A stretch of DNA of 64,000 nt, from positions 309,809 to 373,808 of the forward strand of contig JTDE01000111.1 in the NCBI GenBank assembly GCA_014338405.1, in the 5' to 3' direction. This document shows, in pieces, positions 50,501 through 60,572 of this stretch. The notes beneath the pieces are model-generated. The model saw nothing but the letters and a program-made list of their open reading frames with translations. It was not told the origin of the DNA and did no database searches. This DNA is from Paragonimus skrjabini miyazakii (lineage: Eukaryota > Platyhelminthes > Trematoda > Plagiorchiida > Troglotrematidae). Every line of letters starts with the position of its first letter. Position 1 is the first letter of the stretch. A program made the position numbers and the translations under genes.

Positions 50501-53500
50501 CTGAAGATTACAAGCAATACAGTCGCACGATGGGAAAATATTTCAAGTAAAGTAGCGTTGTGTTTACGGCTACCACCTCGGGTGTCCTTCCTCAGGAGTA
50601 TTGTGTGTTCAATTACAACACTCCCGAGGAAGGCCACCCGAGGTGGTTGAAACGTAGAGTTTTACAGCCTTCTTATAACGATATGTTATTCTCATTCCAT
50701 TTATCAATAACAATTACGTTATTTTTTCGGGACAGTCATACAACAGTTGGCACTAACAAGGTCGTCAAGTCAACATTACCATGAGTAATTCCTCACGGTA
50801 TTATGCTAAAACGATTGAACCATAAATGATATTTTACGGTGGATGTTTGCAGAGGACGCTCAACTCATAAATTTTACTAACAGATACATTAAGCTGACCA
50901 CTAAAAGCTTGACTCCCACATAAGGAAAAGACGTTGATTCATACGGTAAAAGCGAGGAGTCGGCCGGATTGTTGACTCGTAGAATGAGTAATACCATTAA
51001 AAATACCTACGGTGCAAACATCTGCGAACATCGTTCAAATTTAGCCTAGTAGTTTGCGTACAGCTTAAAGATGCATTGGCTGAATATGTGATCTCGTTTT
51101 GTGTGTATTTTTTTACACGATCCTGTGGAGTTTGTTAAGTAGGTCGCAAAAGCCAGGCGCCTTCTTCAGATGGTGTGTGAATCCCACCCCCACATGTCTT
51201 ACTAATAGCGTGGTGAAATCCACGTCGAGTGAAATTCTGGCACACCTAGTTTATTTAAGATAGTAGGTCTTAACAGTCATGTTAGGAGAGTTGGACATCA
51301 TGTTCTGGTCACTGCGGAAGGCACTGCATTCCAGCTGCGTAGTTCATAGTTGTGCCTTCTGAAAAACGTTTTACAGATTCCACAGTTACCACGGCCCTCG
51401 TTACTCAATCGGCAATCCCAGATCTTAACATGGTCAACTAAGTTTTCTCCAATTCAGAATAGTTCGAAGTAATTTTGTGACAGTGGTCTTCATTTTGCTC
51501 GCGTGATATCTTTGATCACATAGAATGTCAGATAATTGACCCGATGATGAATAATCGAAAATAGGTCGTTTGCCAAACCACCTGTTACTTTTCATGAGAT
51601 CACAAAAACTGTCCGAAACTTACATTTGCGCACAAAACTCCTCCAACTTTGTAAAGCACAAATCTTCCCCCCTTTGAAGCCAGGTTAGGGAGTTCTGTGT
51701 GAATACCGGCTTTCTTGGCCAACTGGTGTGCAAAATCTTTGATGCGGTGTGCACTCCCACCAGTACAAACAAACTGTGTAAAAATGAGTGAACAACAGCT
51801 CAATTACTAATCCACTTACATTTATCAAAGCATTTGTCAAAGTGTTATTACGTAAGTATGAATAACTTGAAATAAAACTGTCTTTTGTCCATGGGGTAAC
51901 GGTAACTTTCATACTGTTGTATAGCAGCAAATTTTTAACACTTTCTTGATTGCTTTCAGCTATCATGTTTAGGGCGAATATTTAGAATTCGGTGATCGGA
52001 CATGGCTTGACCATCGATATAGTTTGTACGGCAGAAACGGTCGGAAAGACCGCCAGGTTGTAGATTAATCAATGTGACATGATTGAGGAGAGAATAGCGA
52101 AGTAAGTTTGCGTTTGCTTTTGGAGCCCATTTATTTGGTTGCAAGATATTGCCACTCGAGTTTATGCATACGTTGTTCAGTAATTAGATACCTCCCACAA
52201 ATTCGTTTTGCTTCACGGCTAAAGTTTGTTCTTCTCTTCAGGGTTGTATACCAGCTGAGCACACATGAACTATTGATGCTCTGCTGCTTATGATATTGAT
52301 GTTATAATTACAGGGGTGACTGAAAACTGTCAGATAAAACTCCCTTCAGCAATAATTACGATGATATCACATTCAGGTTAGAAGTTCGCGCCGCAATCTA
52401 CATTATATGTAGTGGAATGAATCAACATTGAACCAGGCTATCTGATAGGATCGTACAGTTGAAGGTGCAAAAAATCCCTGGCCATTAACTCATCCGAGCT
52501 TTTGCGGCCACAAGATTAAGTTGATTGGTTCCAAAAGTAACTAATGCATCCAGAGCAAGTCCTTAGCTGTGAATGCATCAGGCAACAGTAAGCTAACTGG
52601 TTCACTTCTTTCTCATTCGTACGAATAAACAAGCACCAATGGTTTGGTAAACCACATTTCACGTTCATAAATCTGAGACATATTTTCATCTTAGCACTTT
52701 TGTTTATGATTATTCTCGGCGTGAGTTATTTTGTTGGTCTCGATTTCATATACAAATGCTGTTTTTGTACTTTTTCATGATATACACAAATTCCAATAGC
52801 ATCTATTAGTGTATTTAATTTCCCCCGCCGTTAACATTCATCGTACTGTTTTCCTTGATTAACCTTAAGTATTCCTCACTATTGACTGGACTCATATTAT
52901 TGGGGACTCTACTGGTTTATACTCAAAGGACATATCTATCTTTACGTTATCCCATGACATCAAAGTCAGGCTCAATTGTACTACAACGCGATACGTTAAA
53001 CAACTCCCAGGTTCAATTTCTTTTGGTTCACCTTGGGTATTGATTAGGCGAATGAAACCACAATTCACTATAAAATGCATATGTCTATCTATTTATAGAC
53101 TTCATTTAACGATAACAGTTTCGCTGGATAAATTTGGAGACAAGGAAGTCAACCACATAGGCACGTATATATGTGAACAGTAAAGCAACACATTGGATCT
53201 ACTCTAATATCGACTGAGAAGGTAACTGTACGGTTGAAGATAACCTGGATGACAAATTTAGTAAAATATACGTTTGTAGTATAGGGTATAACAAAACAAA
53301 AGTTTTGAATAGTTAACTGAGATGAAAACCGCCAAAAGAAATTGCTGTCCTGCATAAGTTATTGAGCCCCGGTAGCGTAGACCCCACATTACGCAAACCA
53401 TTCCACGAACAAAAAGAAAACGTAATAAAAATATACATGAAAGAAATAAAACTTTAGGCGGAGTCACTTAAATTGCCCGAACAAACTGCGTCTTTTTGAG

Positions 53501-56500
53501 AAACGTTAGATCACATTTCATCAGTAACCTTTATCGGCATGCAACAAGTACACTGATAGAGTTGTCAAGAAAGTGGAGGAAAATTAGCAAGATGGTTAGG
53601 TAAACGGGTGAGGGCTCAGATAAGCACATTGTAATTCTTTCTCGATGGATTTCAAACATGATATCAAGCATTTATTTTACATTGACTCCAGAAACCTTGG
53701 TATTTATAATTTGACGGTTGATAGAACTCATCAGGAAGTGTCAAATAAAAACGCTTTAAATCCAGAAAACCGAAAGCACTATATAAAAGTTGATTGTTAG
53801 TAAAAGTAAAACTTAACCTTGGACCTATGTTAGGTGGCTGAGCCATTAAGCTTAATTTTCACTTAGCCTACTTTAATATTAATTTCCACTGACATTGTAG
53901 TTCAACAATTGTCGTAGCTGATTTGTTGTCAATCGCTTTGCTATCGACCTTGCCTAAAGAGCTAGTGTACAATTCTATTTTCTGTGCTTACGTTCCAACA
54001 ATATCCTCTCCAATCTGTGACAAGGCTTCGTATAAGGTGTTTTTTCAACGTTACCTCTCTGCTACCAAATGTAAAATGAACAAAACCAGATGAGCACGAT
54101 TTTATTGCAAACACAGTTCGCCTTAGTACGTCTAAAGCGGTTGATTGCCTGAATCGCGTGATTCTGCAAAGTAAGAGTAATTATGACGAGATGTATGTAA
54201 ACATCTGCAGTGGTCTGTTGCGGTCTTATTTCATAAATAGGCTCCAAGCATTTTGCTTAACTTCTACATCTCCGCATTGCCAAATAGCATACAATGATAT
54301 TACGCTGCGTTTCCTTTCTGACATCCATTTATCTGTTTTTATACATCTCAAGAAACTTCGCATTTTCTCTCTTCAATAGTGTCCAGTGATAGTGCTAAAT
54401 GTTTGAGTCTTGTGCAGCCAACATGACTCAACCATCTTGCAAAATAACACATCAAGTACACCTAATTTATCACCTGTAAATAAGTTTACATTCAACAAAC
54501 ATAAAACAAAAAATTATAGGTTGGCGCATCAAAATGATTTGTGGTGAATAAGTTCATAATATTTCTTCAGGTTCTAAAATGTTCTAAATGTTTTAAAATG
54601 TTCTAAAATGACGTTAAAAAATGCTTAAGTGTTAGCTAGAAAAAATGAAGCGAATTTTCAACATTTCGATCCCCACCGCCTTGATCTGCTGCGCGACAGT
54701 CCCATTCCAATGGACCTAGTGAGCGGAGCATCCACCTCAGTAAATGTCTTTGGAAGTACAGATTAATTTTTAATTGAGCGCAACTTGATGCTACCAAAGC
54801 AGTTCAGAGTGATTCAGTCAAACATTTCGAGGTAAGGTTGCCATGGACTAACGTTTATTTAGCATGGTTTTTAGCAGGCCAGATGTGACAATTCGCTGTT
54901 TACCATGGCTGTTCACGGCGCAATGAGATGAAACGCATACAACGTTGTGGTCCAGTGTGGTCGCTCATCGTATCGTTATAACTCAGGTTCATCGTTTAAT
55001 TGCAAGTTATGAAATATAGCTTCTGAATACATTCTTGCTTGTGACCACCTTTCTGTTTAAGATGCATGTATCAAGATCTGCTCAGCACAATAGCTATTAT
55101 GCTGGTATACTGCAGGCTTACGCTAAGTGAACTGAAACTAATAAACAACTTTGCCTTCTACTAGTTCGCTGTTCATAAGCACCATTGCAGACCCCATGGG
55201 AAGCTAAACTAGGCAGCACGCGGACGGCAAAACAAAGCTTCTTTTTGAGCCTGTGCGGGTCAGAGGAAGTTTGACGGACGCCATCTTTCTCCTCAGTTAA
55301 TATTTCTAACGTATTATGTTTTCCTTTCACCGATCATCAGCCTCTGTTGCTCAGTCGTTTCTCATTAAGCTGTACGAATCAATCGTTAAAAAGAATTAAA
55401 TAGGCAGTTAAACAAACGTTATAAATAGACGCAGTACATTGCACAAAATAAAATTGTTCGCTATCACGCATTCATCTGTCATTTCTATTTGTATTCTTTT
55501 ACACTCTACGCAAAATGTATCGCAAGTGTTATGCCCCAACCCAGTTTTACACGCACTTTTCACCGACCCCATTAAGTTGCCATTCACTCACAGACCTTTA
55601 GTGAATATACTTTTAGAATACCTGGTGAGTACAGAACGAGAAAATTTGAAGGTTTGCGAGGTGGGCATAAGGAAATATATTACATAAAATATACATAAAA
55701 TGTGCAACGGCCACAGGAAACTAAGCAGTTGGTTATTCCTACCGATATATTTGAATTGGTTGTTTTCCAATGCACTATATTTCATGTCACTCCAGGCAAC
55801 ATGCAGCCCCACTAATCAGATTGGTTATGGCGTAACGTTGCTGTGAAAGTGGTAGCTTGTGAATAACACATCCCCAAAGTAACTTAAATTGTGTATAAAG
55901 GCCGAAAATATTAATAGTAATGTGAAGTGGTGGATAAAACATTTTGGCCTGTTTGATAACATTAATTCATCTCAACTTTACAACAGTTCGATTATTCTGC
56001 TACCTAACTTCTGTGAGTAAGTCCAGTGTTATCGTTGCGTTTTTGGAGTGCTTTTGGGCAAGCTTCATCTTGCTTTGTGCTTTGACTCGCATTTTCCCTA
56101 GTATTCATCTGCTCAAATTCTTTTTGTGTCATAAGCTCTTTTCAGCTATGCCACTATGTCCCCATATCACAGGTTGCATGTGACTCATGCCTCTTCCCAG
56201 TTTCTCCTTGCACAGATTTCAACAAAAGTAATAAACAAAAACAACTCTGCTAAAATTTATCAACCTGGAGTAAAAGTGCAGTTGTCACTAACGTTATCGC
56301 CAAAAGACAGCCATGTATACGCCGTTTGTTTGCTCACTGTGACCGATGAAAAGTAGTCATCTTTCCGCACCACCCCGTGGGTCCCCAGCCTTTTCTGCAC
56401 TTCAGTACAGAAATAATGTAGTGATGCCAAACATTATGGATCATCATGGTTGATCAAGAGCTAGAGTACCTTAATATAAATAAGGGGATCACAGACGTGT

Positions 56501-59280
56501 TATCAAGATAGCTTCTGAAAAATATCTATTTGATCGGCGCAATGGTGCCTGTTGTCCATGCCACTGAAGTCCCAGCAGAGGGTGTCGTGGCCTATCACCG
56601 GCCTGCCATAAGATCAAAAATGTTTTGGTGAGATATGCTACTGTCACTGGACTGTGTTACCCGGAACCATGTAGAATGTCAAATCAAAGACATGAATATA
56701 TTTATAAACTCTATGTCTATGCCTATTGTGTCCCACGGGGTCAAGCTTGTACGATATGGTGTACTGAATAGAATAAACCGATATAATCACTTTAAACATA
56801 CAGATGTTTTTGAATGCAATATGTACATCCAGTCATAAAGTAACTGCACTTGAGTGTCACAAACAGGCCAACTAAGTGTGGGTATGACATTTATGATGTT
56901 TTCGATTTGAAAGCTCGGACTAAAACATTGGATCCACTCTTGAGGGCTTGAATTGTTTAAAGGTATGCAGGTGCTCAGTGGTTCTATCCACAAGTTATTC
57001 ACTGGCTTTTGATTTATGTTTAACTGGTACCGATGAATCACTCCAAAAGTTAAGTTAAATATCGTATGTTCCTGCCCGTTCATTAAATTGTTAGACCAAA
57101 GCCCCACTGAGTTAATCGGTTTTATGTGTCTACTTAGTCCGGCAGTTTGCAATATGTGTTTACCAAAGAAAGCCTTCAACAAAACAACCCAGCATTACGG
57201 GTTTGTACTTATAAACAGCTTTTTGAAGTTCGACTACAGTCTGACGATCCCGCAATATCTTACGAAGTGGCAACTGTAAGAAGTGAACTAGTTGGTTGCA
57301 ACAGGTTCACCAGGCTACCTAGCATTATTATGATTCAGTAAATATTCAGCTTAGATTTTCAGGCCTATTACTCTAAAAATCCACATTTTTCACTCCCAGA
57401 TGAATGCCTACTTCAAATGCACTCGTGGTAAGTTCTCGTTATATAACTGCAAGTAGTATATCGTTGGGTATATTTATAACTGATATATTTGACGCTGAGT
57501 TCACCCTGAAAATGTGAATTATTGTAGTTGCTATAAACTTCTTAATAGCAAACTTGCCGTGTCGTGTTTATCAGAAAAGCGGTAGCCAATTACCGCTTTG
57601 TTGTTTTCGGCATTAAAAGAATATACCTTTGCTCTACTCTACATGACGTATTTTACTGTAATGGTTCTAGTTTTGCGTTCCACTCAAGTTCTTTGTAGTC
57701 ACCTGCAATTAGCGCGTAGCAGCGGGATCACATGTTACTCAAAAAATCCCAAACAAAAAGCCGTTTTCACTGACATCTGAGCCCGACCGATCTATTGTAA
57801 ACTTCTGTTAAAATGTTGAGTGATTTATCATACTCCTGAGTCATCTAAAAAGTTATCCTGAGAGATCTTAAGAATATGTACCTTAGATTACAGTTACAAG
57901 CGGACAATACAAGTTCAACCAACGATTGTTAACAAATTTAGTGCTGAAATCCGGGTATTCTCTCGTGCTGCATTCGTATTGGTAAGTTTGATTTATACTT
58001 ACTATTGCTTAAGCGTTAGCTCTAAAGTTGTTTGAGTTCTGTTTAGTATATACACAAATTCCGGACATCACTGAAGTACTTTGAATATCCTGCTGGACAA
58101 TAAAAGATGGGTATTTGGAACGCACTAATAGGCGCGTTCTAAAATATATCAAATGAAGTCGACATTGTAAAGTGAGAACAGTGTGAATGCATTATGAGTA
58201 CAGCCTACCAGGTGATTTTAGAGTGGTAAGATTTAGGCTTGTCGTTTCATTCAAATGACAGGAGAGCAGTTACAGCGCTGTTGCGAACAATCAATCCCTT
58301 GGCGAACTCCATGCCAACTGACGTCCGTTCTTTGTTGCTTACACCATGTGATTGCCCCTCAAAACTCATAACCGTTTGGGTTTATGCTCATTTTGGATTG
58401 CAAACTGCCCTGTCATGTTTGCCAACTGATGCATCGCTGATGAATGCGAATGACCTAGCCATCCAGCTGCACATTGATGGCGTTAGACCCTTCAAGTCGT
58501 CGAAGTTGCAGTTATGGCCTTTACTTTGCAGATTAGTGAAGCCCGTTACGATGTCCCCTTTCATGATTGGCGTTTTTGCTGGTCGAAACAAACCTTCGAA
58601 TGTAAACGAATATCTGTTTGATTTGGTTGTCGAACTGTGTGCTCTGACATCATAAGGAGTTATCGTCAGTAACCTGCAGGTTACTGAAGATAACTCCTTA
58701 TGATGCAGTCTAAAAAGTAGTTTATTATTAGCTGCATTATTTGCGACTCGCCAGCCACAGCATTTGTGAAACGGAAACCAGATCACACTGGATACGCCAG
58801 TTGTGATCGCTATACGCAAAGAGGTGTCTACATTGATCACAAAGTTACATATCCCTTAACGGACTGCCCAAATAGTACAGACGAATCATTTCGGTGTGTC
58901 AAAAAGCATAGAAAATCTCCGTCTGAGACCCTACCGTTGGATGTGATACACTATTTCCAGTACGATTACATGCATTCAGTGTGTCACGGTGTGTATATAC
59001 CGGTATATACACGTGTATATACTGCTTGTTCATCACACAAAAAGTGCAGGACACAGTGCATACATCACCGACAACTTGAAATGAGAATGACGAGAAATGA
59101 ATTACTTATAAAGCAAGGTATAGAAATGTGTGTTATTTAGATACAAACCTTTACGTCGCCAAAATGCTCCTTAAAATCGACCGTTTTGGTTGAAAGACCT
59201 AGATGATACAAAACATCTTCATCCAGTTTCTTCAAGTTCGAATTTTCACAATTCATTCTAATAGACTGAATAGAGTTCAT
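35366..59280 (-). CDS. UPP: Uridine phosphorylase, seven coding exons, complete
   Basis: Spliced CDS (minus): 59280-59149, 51773-51624, 49727-49613, 46263-46193, 45976-45835, 44958-44812, 35535-35366; 927 nt, 308 residues, all exon junctions in consistent phase. The enzyme converts uridine and phosphate to uracil and ribose-1-phosphate in cytosolic pyrimidine salvage. Visible NP-I family parts are YHLGLS with His26, GGSAHRI with Arg54, GRFVLYKV with Arg81, SHGMG-type NHGMGTPS, FIRLGTSGGLG with Arg125 and Thr128, FYEEQARLDGA with Gln205 and Arg207, NFEMEC with Glu236 and Glu238, and VTLVDRLSGDQV. These match the phosphate, ribose and uracil contacts known for human UPP1, so it should be active. 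Length agrees with the family (about 300). The introns hold LINE copy 2, a decayed DNA transposon and opposite-strand exons. The assignment is by motif recognition, without alignment. Confidence 0.95.
35536..37500. other. UPP intron 6, 3' part; two coding-like frames
   Basis: A plus frame 35611-35961 (116 codons, basic; LPEYFKTTHWQRKKERG) contains a good donor (GCGAAAG|GTGAGA near 35764). A plus frame 36987-37415 (142 codons) has no motif. Both are antisense to UPP and unrecognised. Confidence 0.25.
37500..39790 (+). mobile_element. Decayed RTE-like non-LTR retrotransposon (LINE copy 2), in UPP intron 6
   Basis: Ordered plus-strand parts were found in shifting frames. The endonuclease gives DFHPQLNSLLST and KRLLELYTSSGLFLAITNF (37.8-38.05 kb), then RIDQVAVSYQ and RSTFAVHSQAMI. 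The pre-RT linker gives SVSEIICKANDESIYN and LQQHFSWPTA (38.62-38.75 kb). RT fingers/palm give PGFRPGCGCTNHIFTLHQTL and VTFIDIRSAFASL (39.08-39.24 kb). The thumb gives LESCISAVGM and VAFRKLCHLWRQ (39.57-39.70 kb). The catalytic Asp of the palm is kept here, but multiple frameshifts and stops inactivate the element. Same family as copy 1 and the 19.4-kb fragment. It is antisense to the host gene. Confidence 0.88.
39791..43640. other. UPP intron 6, middle part, no gene seen
   Basis: Frames at 40959-41246 (minus) and 40996-41241 (plus) overlap and look random. 42667-43129 has open but AT-driven frames on both strands. No splice-supported coding is seen. Confidence 0.4.
43648..43670. repeat. (TA)n microsatellite
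   Basis: 23 uninterrupted bases of alternating T and A in UPP intron 6. Confidence 0.95.
43680..44402. other. Coding-like frames inside UPP intron 6
   Basis: Plus frames 43759-44064 (VVISPYGGFHGELNEAISNR) and 44034-44402 (122 codons) and a minus frame at about 43670-43915 (VVVSELPVGDCLVQFTMKAA) are all open. Two-strand openness suggests a GC-richer relic, possibly of a mobile element. It is unidentified, and none of it belongs to UPP: the true last UPP exon is at 35.5 kb. Confidence 0.25.
44812..44958 (-). CDS. UPP: UPP exon 6
   Basis: 147 bases between TTTTCTCTCTAG and GTGAGT. It carries QARLDGAFCSYSEQEK and GVRNFEMECTCFAAQC, that is the uracil-binding Gln/Arg pair and the ribose-binding Glu. 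Confidence 0.95.
45835..45976 (-). CDS. UPP: UPP exon 5
   Basis: 142 bases between TTTCCACAG and GTGGGT. It begins HILGKTVNRPS and ends KTVCANDFYE plus one base, leading into the uracil-binding loop. Confidence 0.95.
46193..46263 (-). CDS. UPP: UPP exon 4
   Basis: 71 bases between ACATTTAG and GTAAGT. It reads GVQPGTLVITTEALNTEF and ends KPFYEL; entry phase 1, exit phase 0. Confidence 0.93.
46264..49612. other. UPP intron 3 with an unidentified minus-strand frame at 48039-48299
   Basis: The minus frame 48039-48299 reads NRTANLSTNPAWNSSLVID, then TIFDIMTSLRVAKTCYQA and ends at a stop. It is protein-like but has no clear splice sites and no recognised family. 47287-47562 (plus) and GC-rich sequence around 48600 look repeat-derived. 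Confidence 0.25.
49613..49727 (-). CDS. UPP: UPP exon 3
   Basis: 38 codons plus one base, between TTTAAACAG and GTAAGA. It begins HGMGTPSLSILLHE and ends FIRLGTSGGL, the second phosphate-binding loop. Confidence 0.95.
50056..50130 (+). repeat. tRNA-like block, probable tRNA-derived SINE relic
   Basis: TTGCTCAGCGGTGGGCAC resembles a polymerase III A box in a D-arm. About 35 bases later, GGGATTCAAATCTCAGTCC resembles a B box/T-arm. No full cloverleaf with a paired acceptor stem can be drawn, so a SINE or tRNA pseudogene is more likely than a working tRNA. Confidence 0.4.
50572..50647. repeat. 33-bp-arm inverted repeat with hammerhead-like cores
   Basis: Arms 50572-50604 and 50615-50647 are complementary with three mismatches around a 10-base loop. 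Each arm, read inward, contains a core like CTGAGGA - CACC/GGTG stem - (T)GAAAC. This resembles the CUGANGA...GAAA core of hammerhead ribozymes reported from the terminal regions of Penelope-like elements. One arm keeps CTGAGGA and the other keeps the GAAAC. Confidence 0.6.
51624..51773 (-). CDS. UPP: UPP exon 2
   Basis: 50 codons between TTTTTACACAG and GTAAGT, phase 0 at both ends. It begins FVCTGGSAHRIKDF, the first phosphate-contact loop, and ends LYKVGGVLCAN. Confidence 0.95.
52892..53080 (-). other. Protein-like frame, unidentified
   Basis: The minus frame reads PKEIEPGSCLTYRVVVQLSL, then WDNVKIDMSFEYKPVESPII. That is an alternating beta-sheet-like pattern, very unlike the AT-driven frames around it. 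The plus strand is also open (SSLLTGLILLGTLLVYTQ). Splice sites on either strand are weak. It could be an exon of another protein or a relic. Confidence 0.3.
54571..54611. repeat. Short tandem repeat, four copies of GTTCTAAAAT
   Basis: Four consecutive 9-10-base units (one lacks an A, one has T for C) in UPP intron 1. Confidence 0.9.
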
Positions 59281-60572
59281 TTCCCTTTAGATGCAGTCTT
59301 TGCACACGCGCAGCAAAAGAGAGCGTTATTTAAATAGTTTAGAAATGTCAAGGTCAAGTTGTCTTTGGCGGTTAATCATTTTAACAATTAATTTTCCATG
59401 TCACTAACCTTAACGAGCAGTGTGAGGTAGATAGACATTCGGAAAATACATACAACATAGCGTGTTACAATCTGATCGATAAACAACAGCCAAATTAAGG
59501 TCATTTGCTCATATCTCCGCGTCTTCTATGACTTAAAATAAGAGTGCATTGAGCAACGTGTCTCCCGCGATATCAGTACAGCGAAATGGAAGGCGAACAT
59601 AAAGGTTGTGTAAGAGTCTCATTTCCACAGGTTCACATTGCAGTGATGACAATGTATGTTCATTTGTCGATTAATGGCGTTCACGGTCGACCCAACTGGT
59701 AGTTCAGCGATTTCAATGGACCACTTAATCGGTGGGCTGAATATGAGAGTACGAAGTGATTGCATTCGACGGTCCTTTAACCTTGTGCGTATAATCTCAA
59801 GTTCCTCAGCGATTATCTGAGGCGGAGATTTATTCAATTGTTCAAGGCTGAAGGGCCAGGTCACCCGGATGCGCCCTGTTGGTCTATTTCGACATCCAGC
59901 GGGTCCCTGTCAACCCAAAAGACAGCCATCAGAACGGGGTGTAGCACCGCTTTCACAATTACAGCAAGCATAGAGTACAGAACAAAATACTACTTTGACA
60001 GTGTCTTAGGTAAGTGGGGATCTAGCGACACTTATAAACGGCAGCAGAAACAGGAATTATTGACGTTAAATAGATAGTCGTTTCAGTGACTGACGACTCT
60101 GTAAGAAAAGGACTAAAGCCCAAGGTGAGTCGGAGGAGGTGTAGTGTCGTGTTGTGAACTCTTTAACTACCATCCGCCATTTGAAGCCTTCCGGCTGGCG
60201 ACGTGAACGTAACTATCCATGTGGCAAACTATTTATGGTTAAAAATGACACACCACACAACAGTTTTTCAAAGGAGTACCATAGGACATGTGTGACTCAC
60301 AGAAGAAATCAAGATGAAGCTTGCGCTACAGCATTCCACAAAAAATTAATGCAGTCAATCAATGCAGTTTACTTCTGTACAATTCAATTCACAGGACCTA
60401 CAGTGAGTGTCAGCGATGTCCAGGTTTTGAAGCCTGTGACTTCCAAGGTCCCGCCATATCGCAACAGTTTGAGATGTTAATTACTTCACGTCAGTTTGGT
60501 TAATAATATCCCACCAGCGGTATGACGCTTCTGTGAAACCGTTGGTCAATGCAGCGTACTCATTGGATGAAT
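55545..60572 (+). CDS. Candidate alpha-2-macroglobulin/TEP/CD109-family gene, partial set of exons
   Basis: Plus-strand cassettes with splice signals: A 55545-55624, B 56216-56352, C 57146-57275, D 57713-57796 (or 57804), E 57887-57981, F 59965-60009, G 60087-60124, H 60518-60572. Junctions A-B, B-C, C-D, F-G and G-H are phase-compatible. Motifs in order resemble macroglobulin domains: SAKIYQPGVKVQLSL in B (like the IYxPG of MG domains), KKPFSLTSEPDRSI in D (like the F.L..EP turn), QVQPTIVNKFSAEIRV in E (like V.eyVLPKFEV.I), and DDSVRKGLKPKRYDASVKP across G-H (like the F..G.P...V of MG5). Such proteins trap proteases or act in innate defence. The B donor (GTAGTC) and the D donor are weak, E is open in two frames, and the signal-peptide exon and thioester region were not found. 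This is a model, not a proven gene. Confidence 0.45.
58648..58705. repeat. Near-perfect 58-bp palindrome inside the transposase relic
   Basis: 29-base arms with a single mismatch and no loop. The left arm is continuous with the transposase frame (it reads GVIVSNLQV after the stop). The right arm is its inverted copy, and homology to the transposase resumes about 35 bases later. Confidence 0.95.
58991..59012. repeat. 22-bp perfect palindrome
   Basis: GTGTATATACC followed by its exact reverse complement, in an alternating purine-pyrimidine tract that continues to about 59022. It lies inside the transposase relic. Confidence 0.9.
59149..59280 (-). CDS. UPP: UPP exon 1 (start codon)
   Basis: 44 codons from ATG at 59280; a second in-frame ATG is codon 9 and could be used instead. 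It contains LDEDVLYHLGLS and ends FGDVK at a GTTTGT donor, phase 0. Confidence 0.92.
59281..59960. other. Upstream of UPP exon 1; unidentified minus frame at 59619-59864
   Basis: The UPP promoter and 5' UTR should be here, but no core element can be assigned. The minus frame 59619-59864 (81 codons) reads SLEQLNKSPPQIIAEELEI, then IAELPVGSTVNAINRQMNIH and ends in HCHHCNVNLWK-stop. It is protein-like, with a CHHC pattern, but unrecognised. Confidence 0.3.

Larger units (their letters stand above)
51774..55440. other. UPP intron 1, proximal part
   Basis: Only one interesting segment is seen, 52892-53080, described separately. Otherwise it is AT-rich with short frames. Confidence 0.35.
58239..59140 (+). 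mobile_element. Decayed DNA transposon ORF (CACTA/Plavaka-style transposase), in UPP intron 1
   Basis: The plus frame 58239-58655 reads LPTDVRSLLLTP-like sequence, then IQLHIDGVRPFKSSKLQLWP and FAGRNKPSNVNEYLFDLVVE. After a break, CIICDSPATAFVKRK and HTGYASCDRYTQRGVY lead to FQYDYMHSVCHGV (58740-59000). This order (HIDG.P.FKSS..QLWP; KP.NV.EYL; C..CT..G; DYMH.VC.GV) is a widespread animal transposase-type ORF. It resembles Transposase_21 proteins in having a ...DG.NPF... motif before a C-x2-C region. The family name is an inference. A stop lies within the palindrome at 58648-58705, and a shift near 58740 inactivates it. Confidence 0.7.

Noticed and set aside
56787..57182. 131-codon minus frame in UPP intron 1
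   Set aside because: It overlaps macroglobulin-like exon C on the other strand and has no splice sites or motifs, so it is treated as a shadow or chance.
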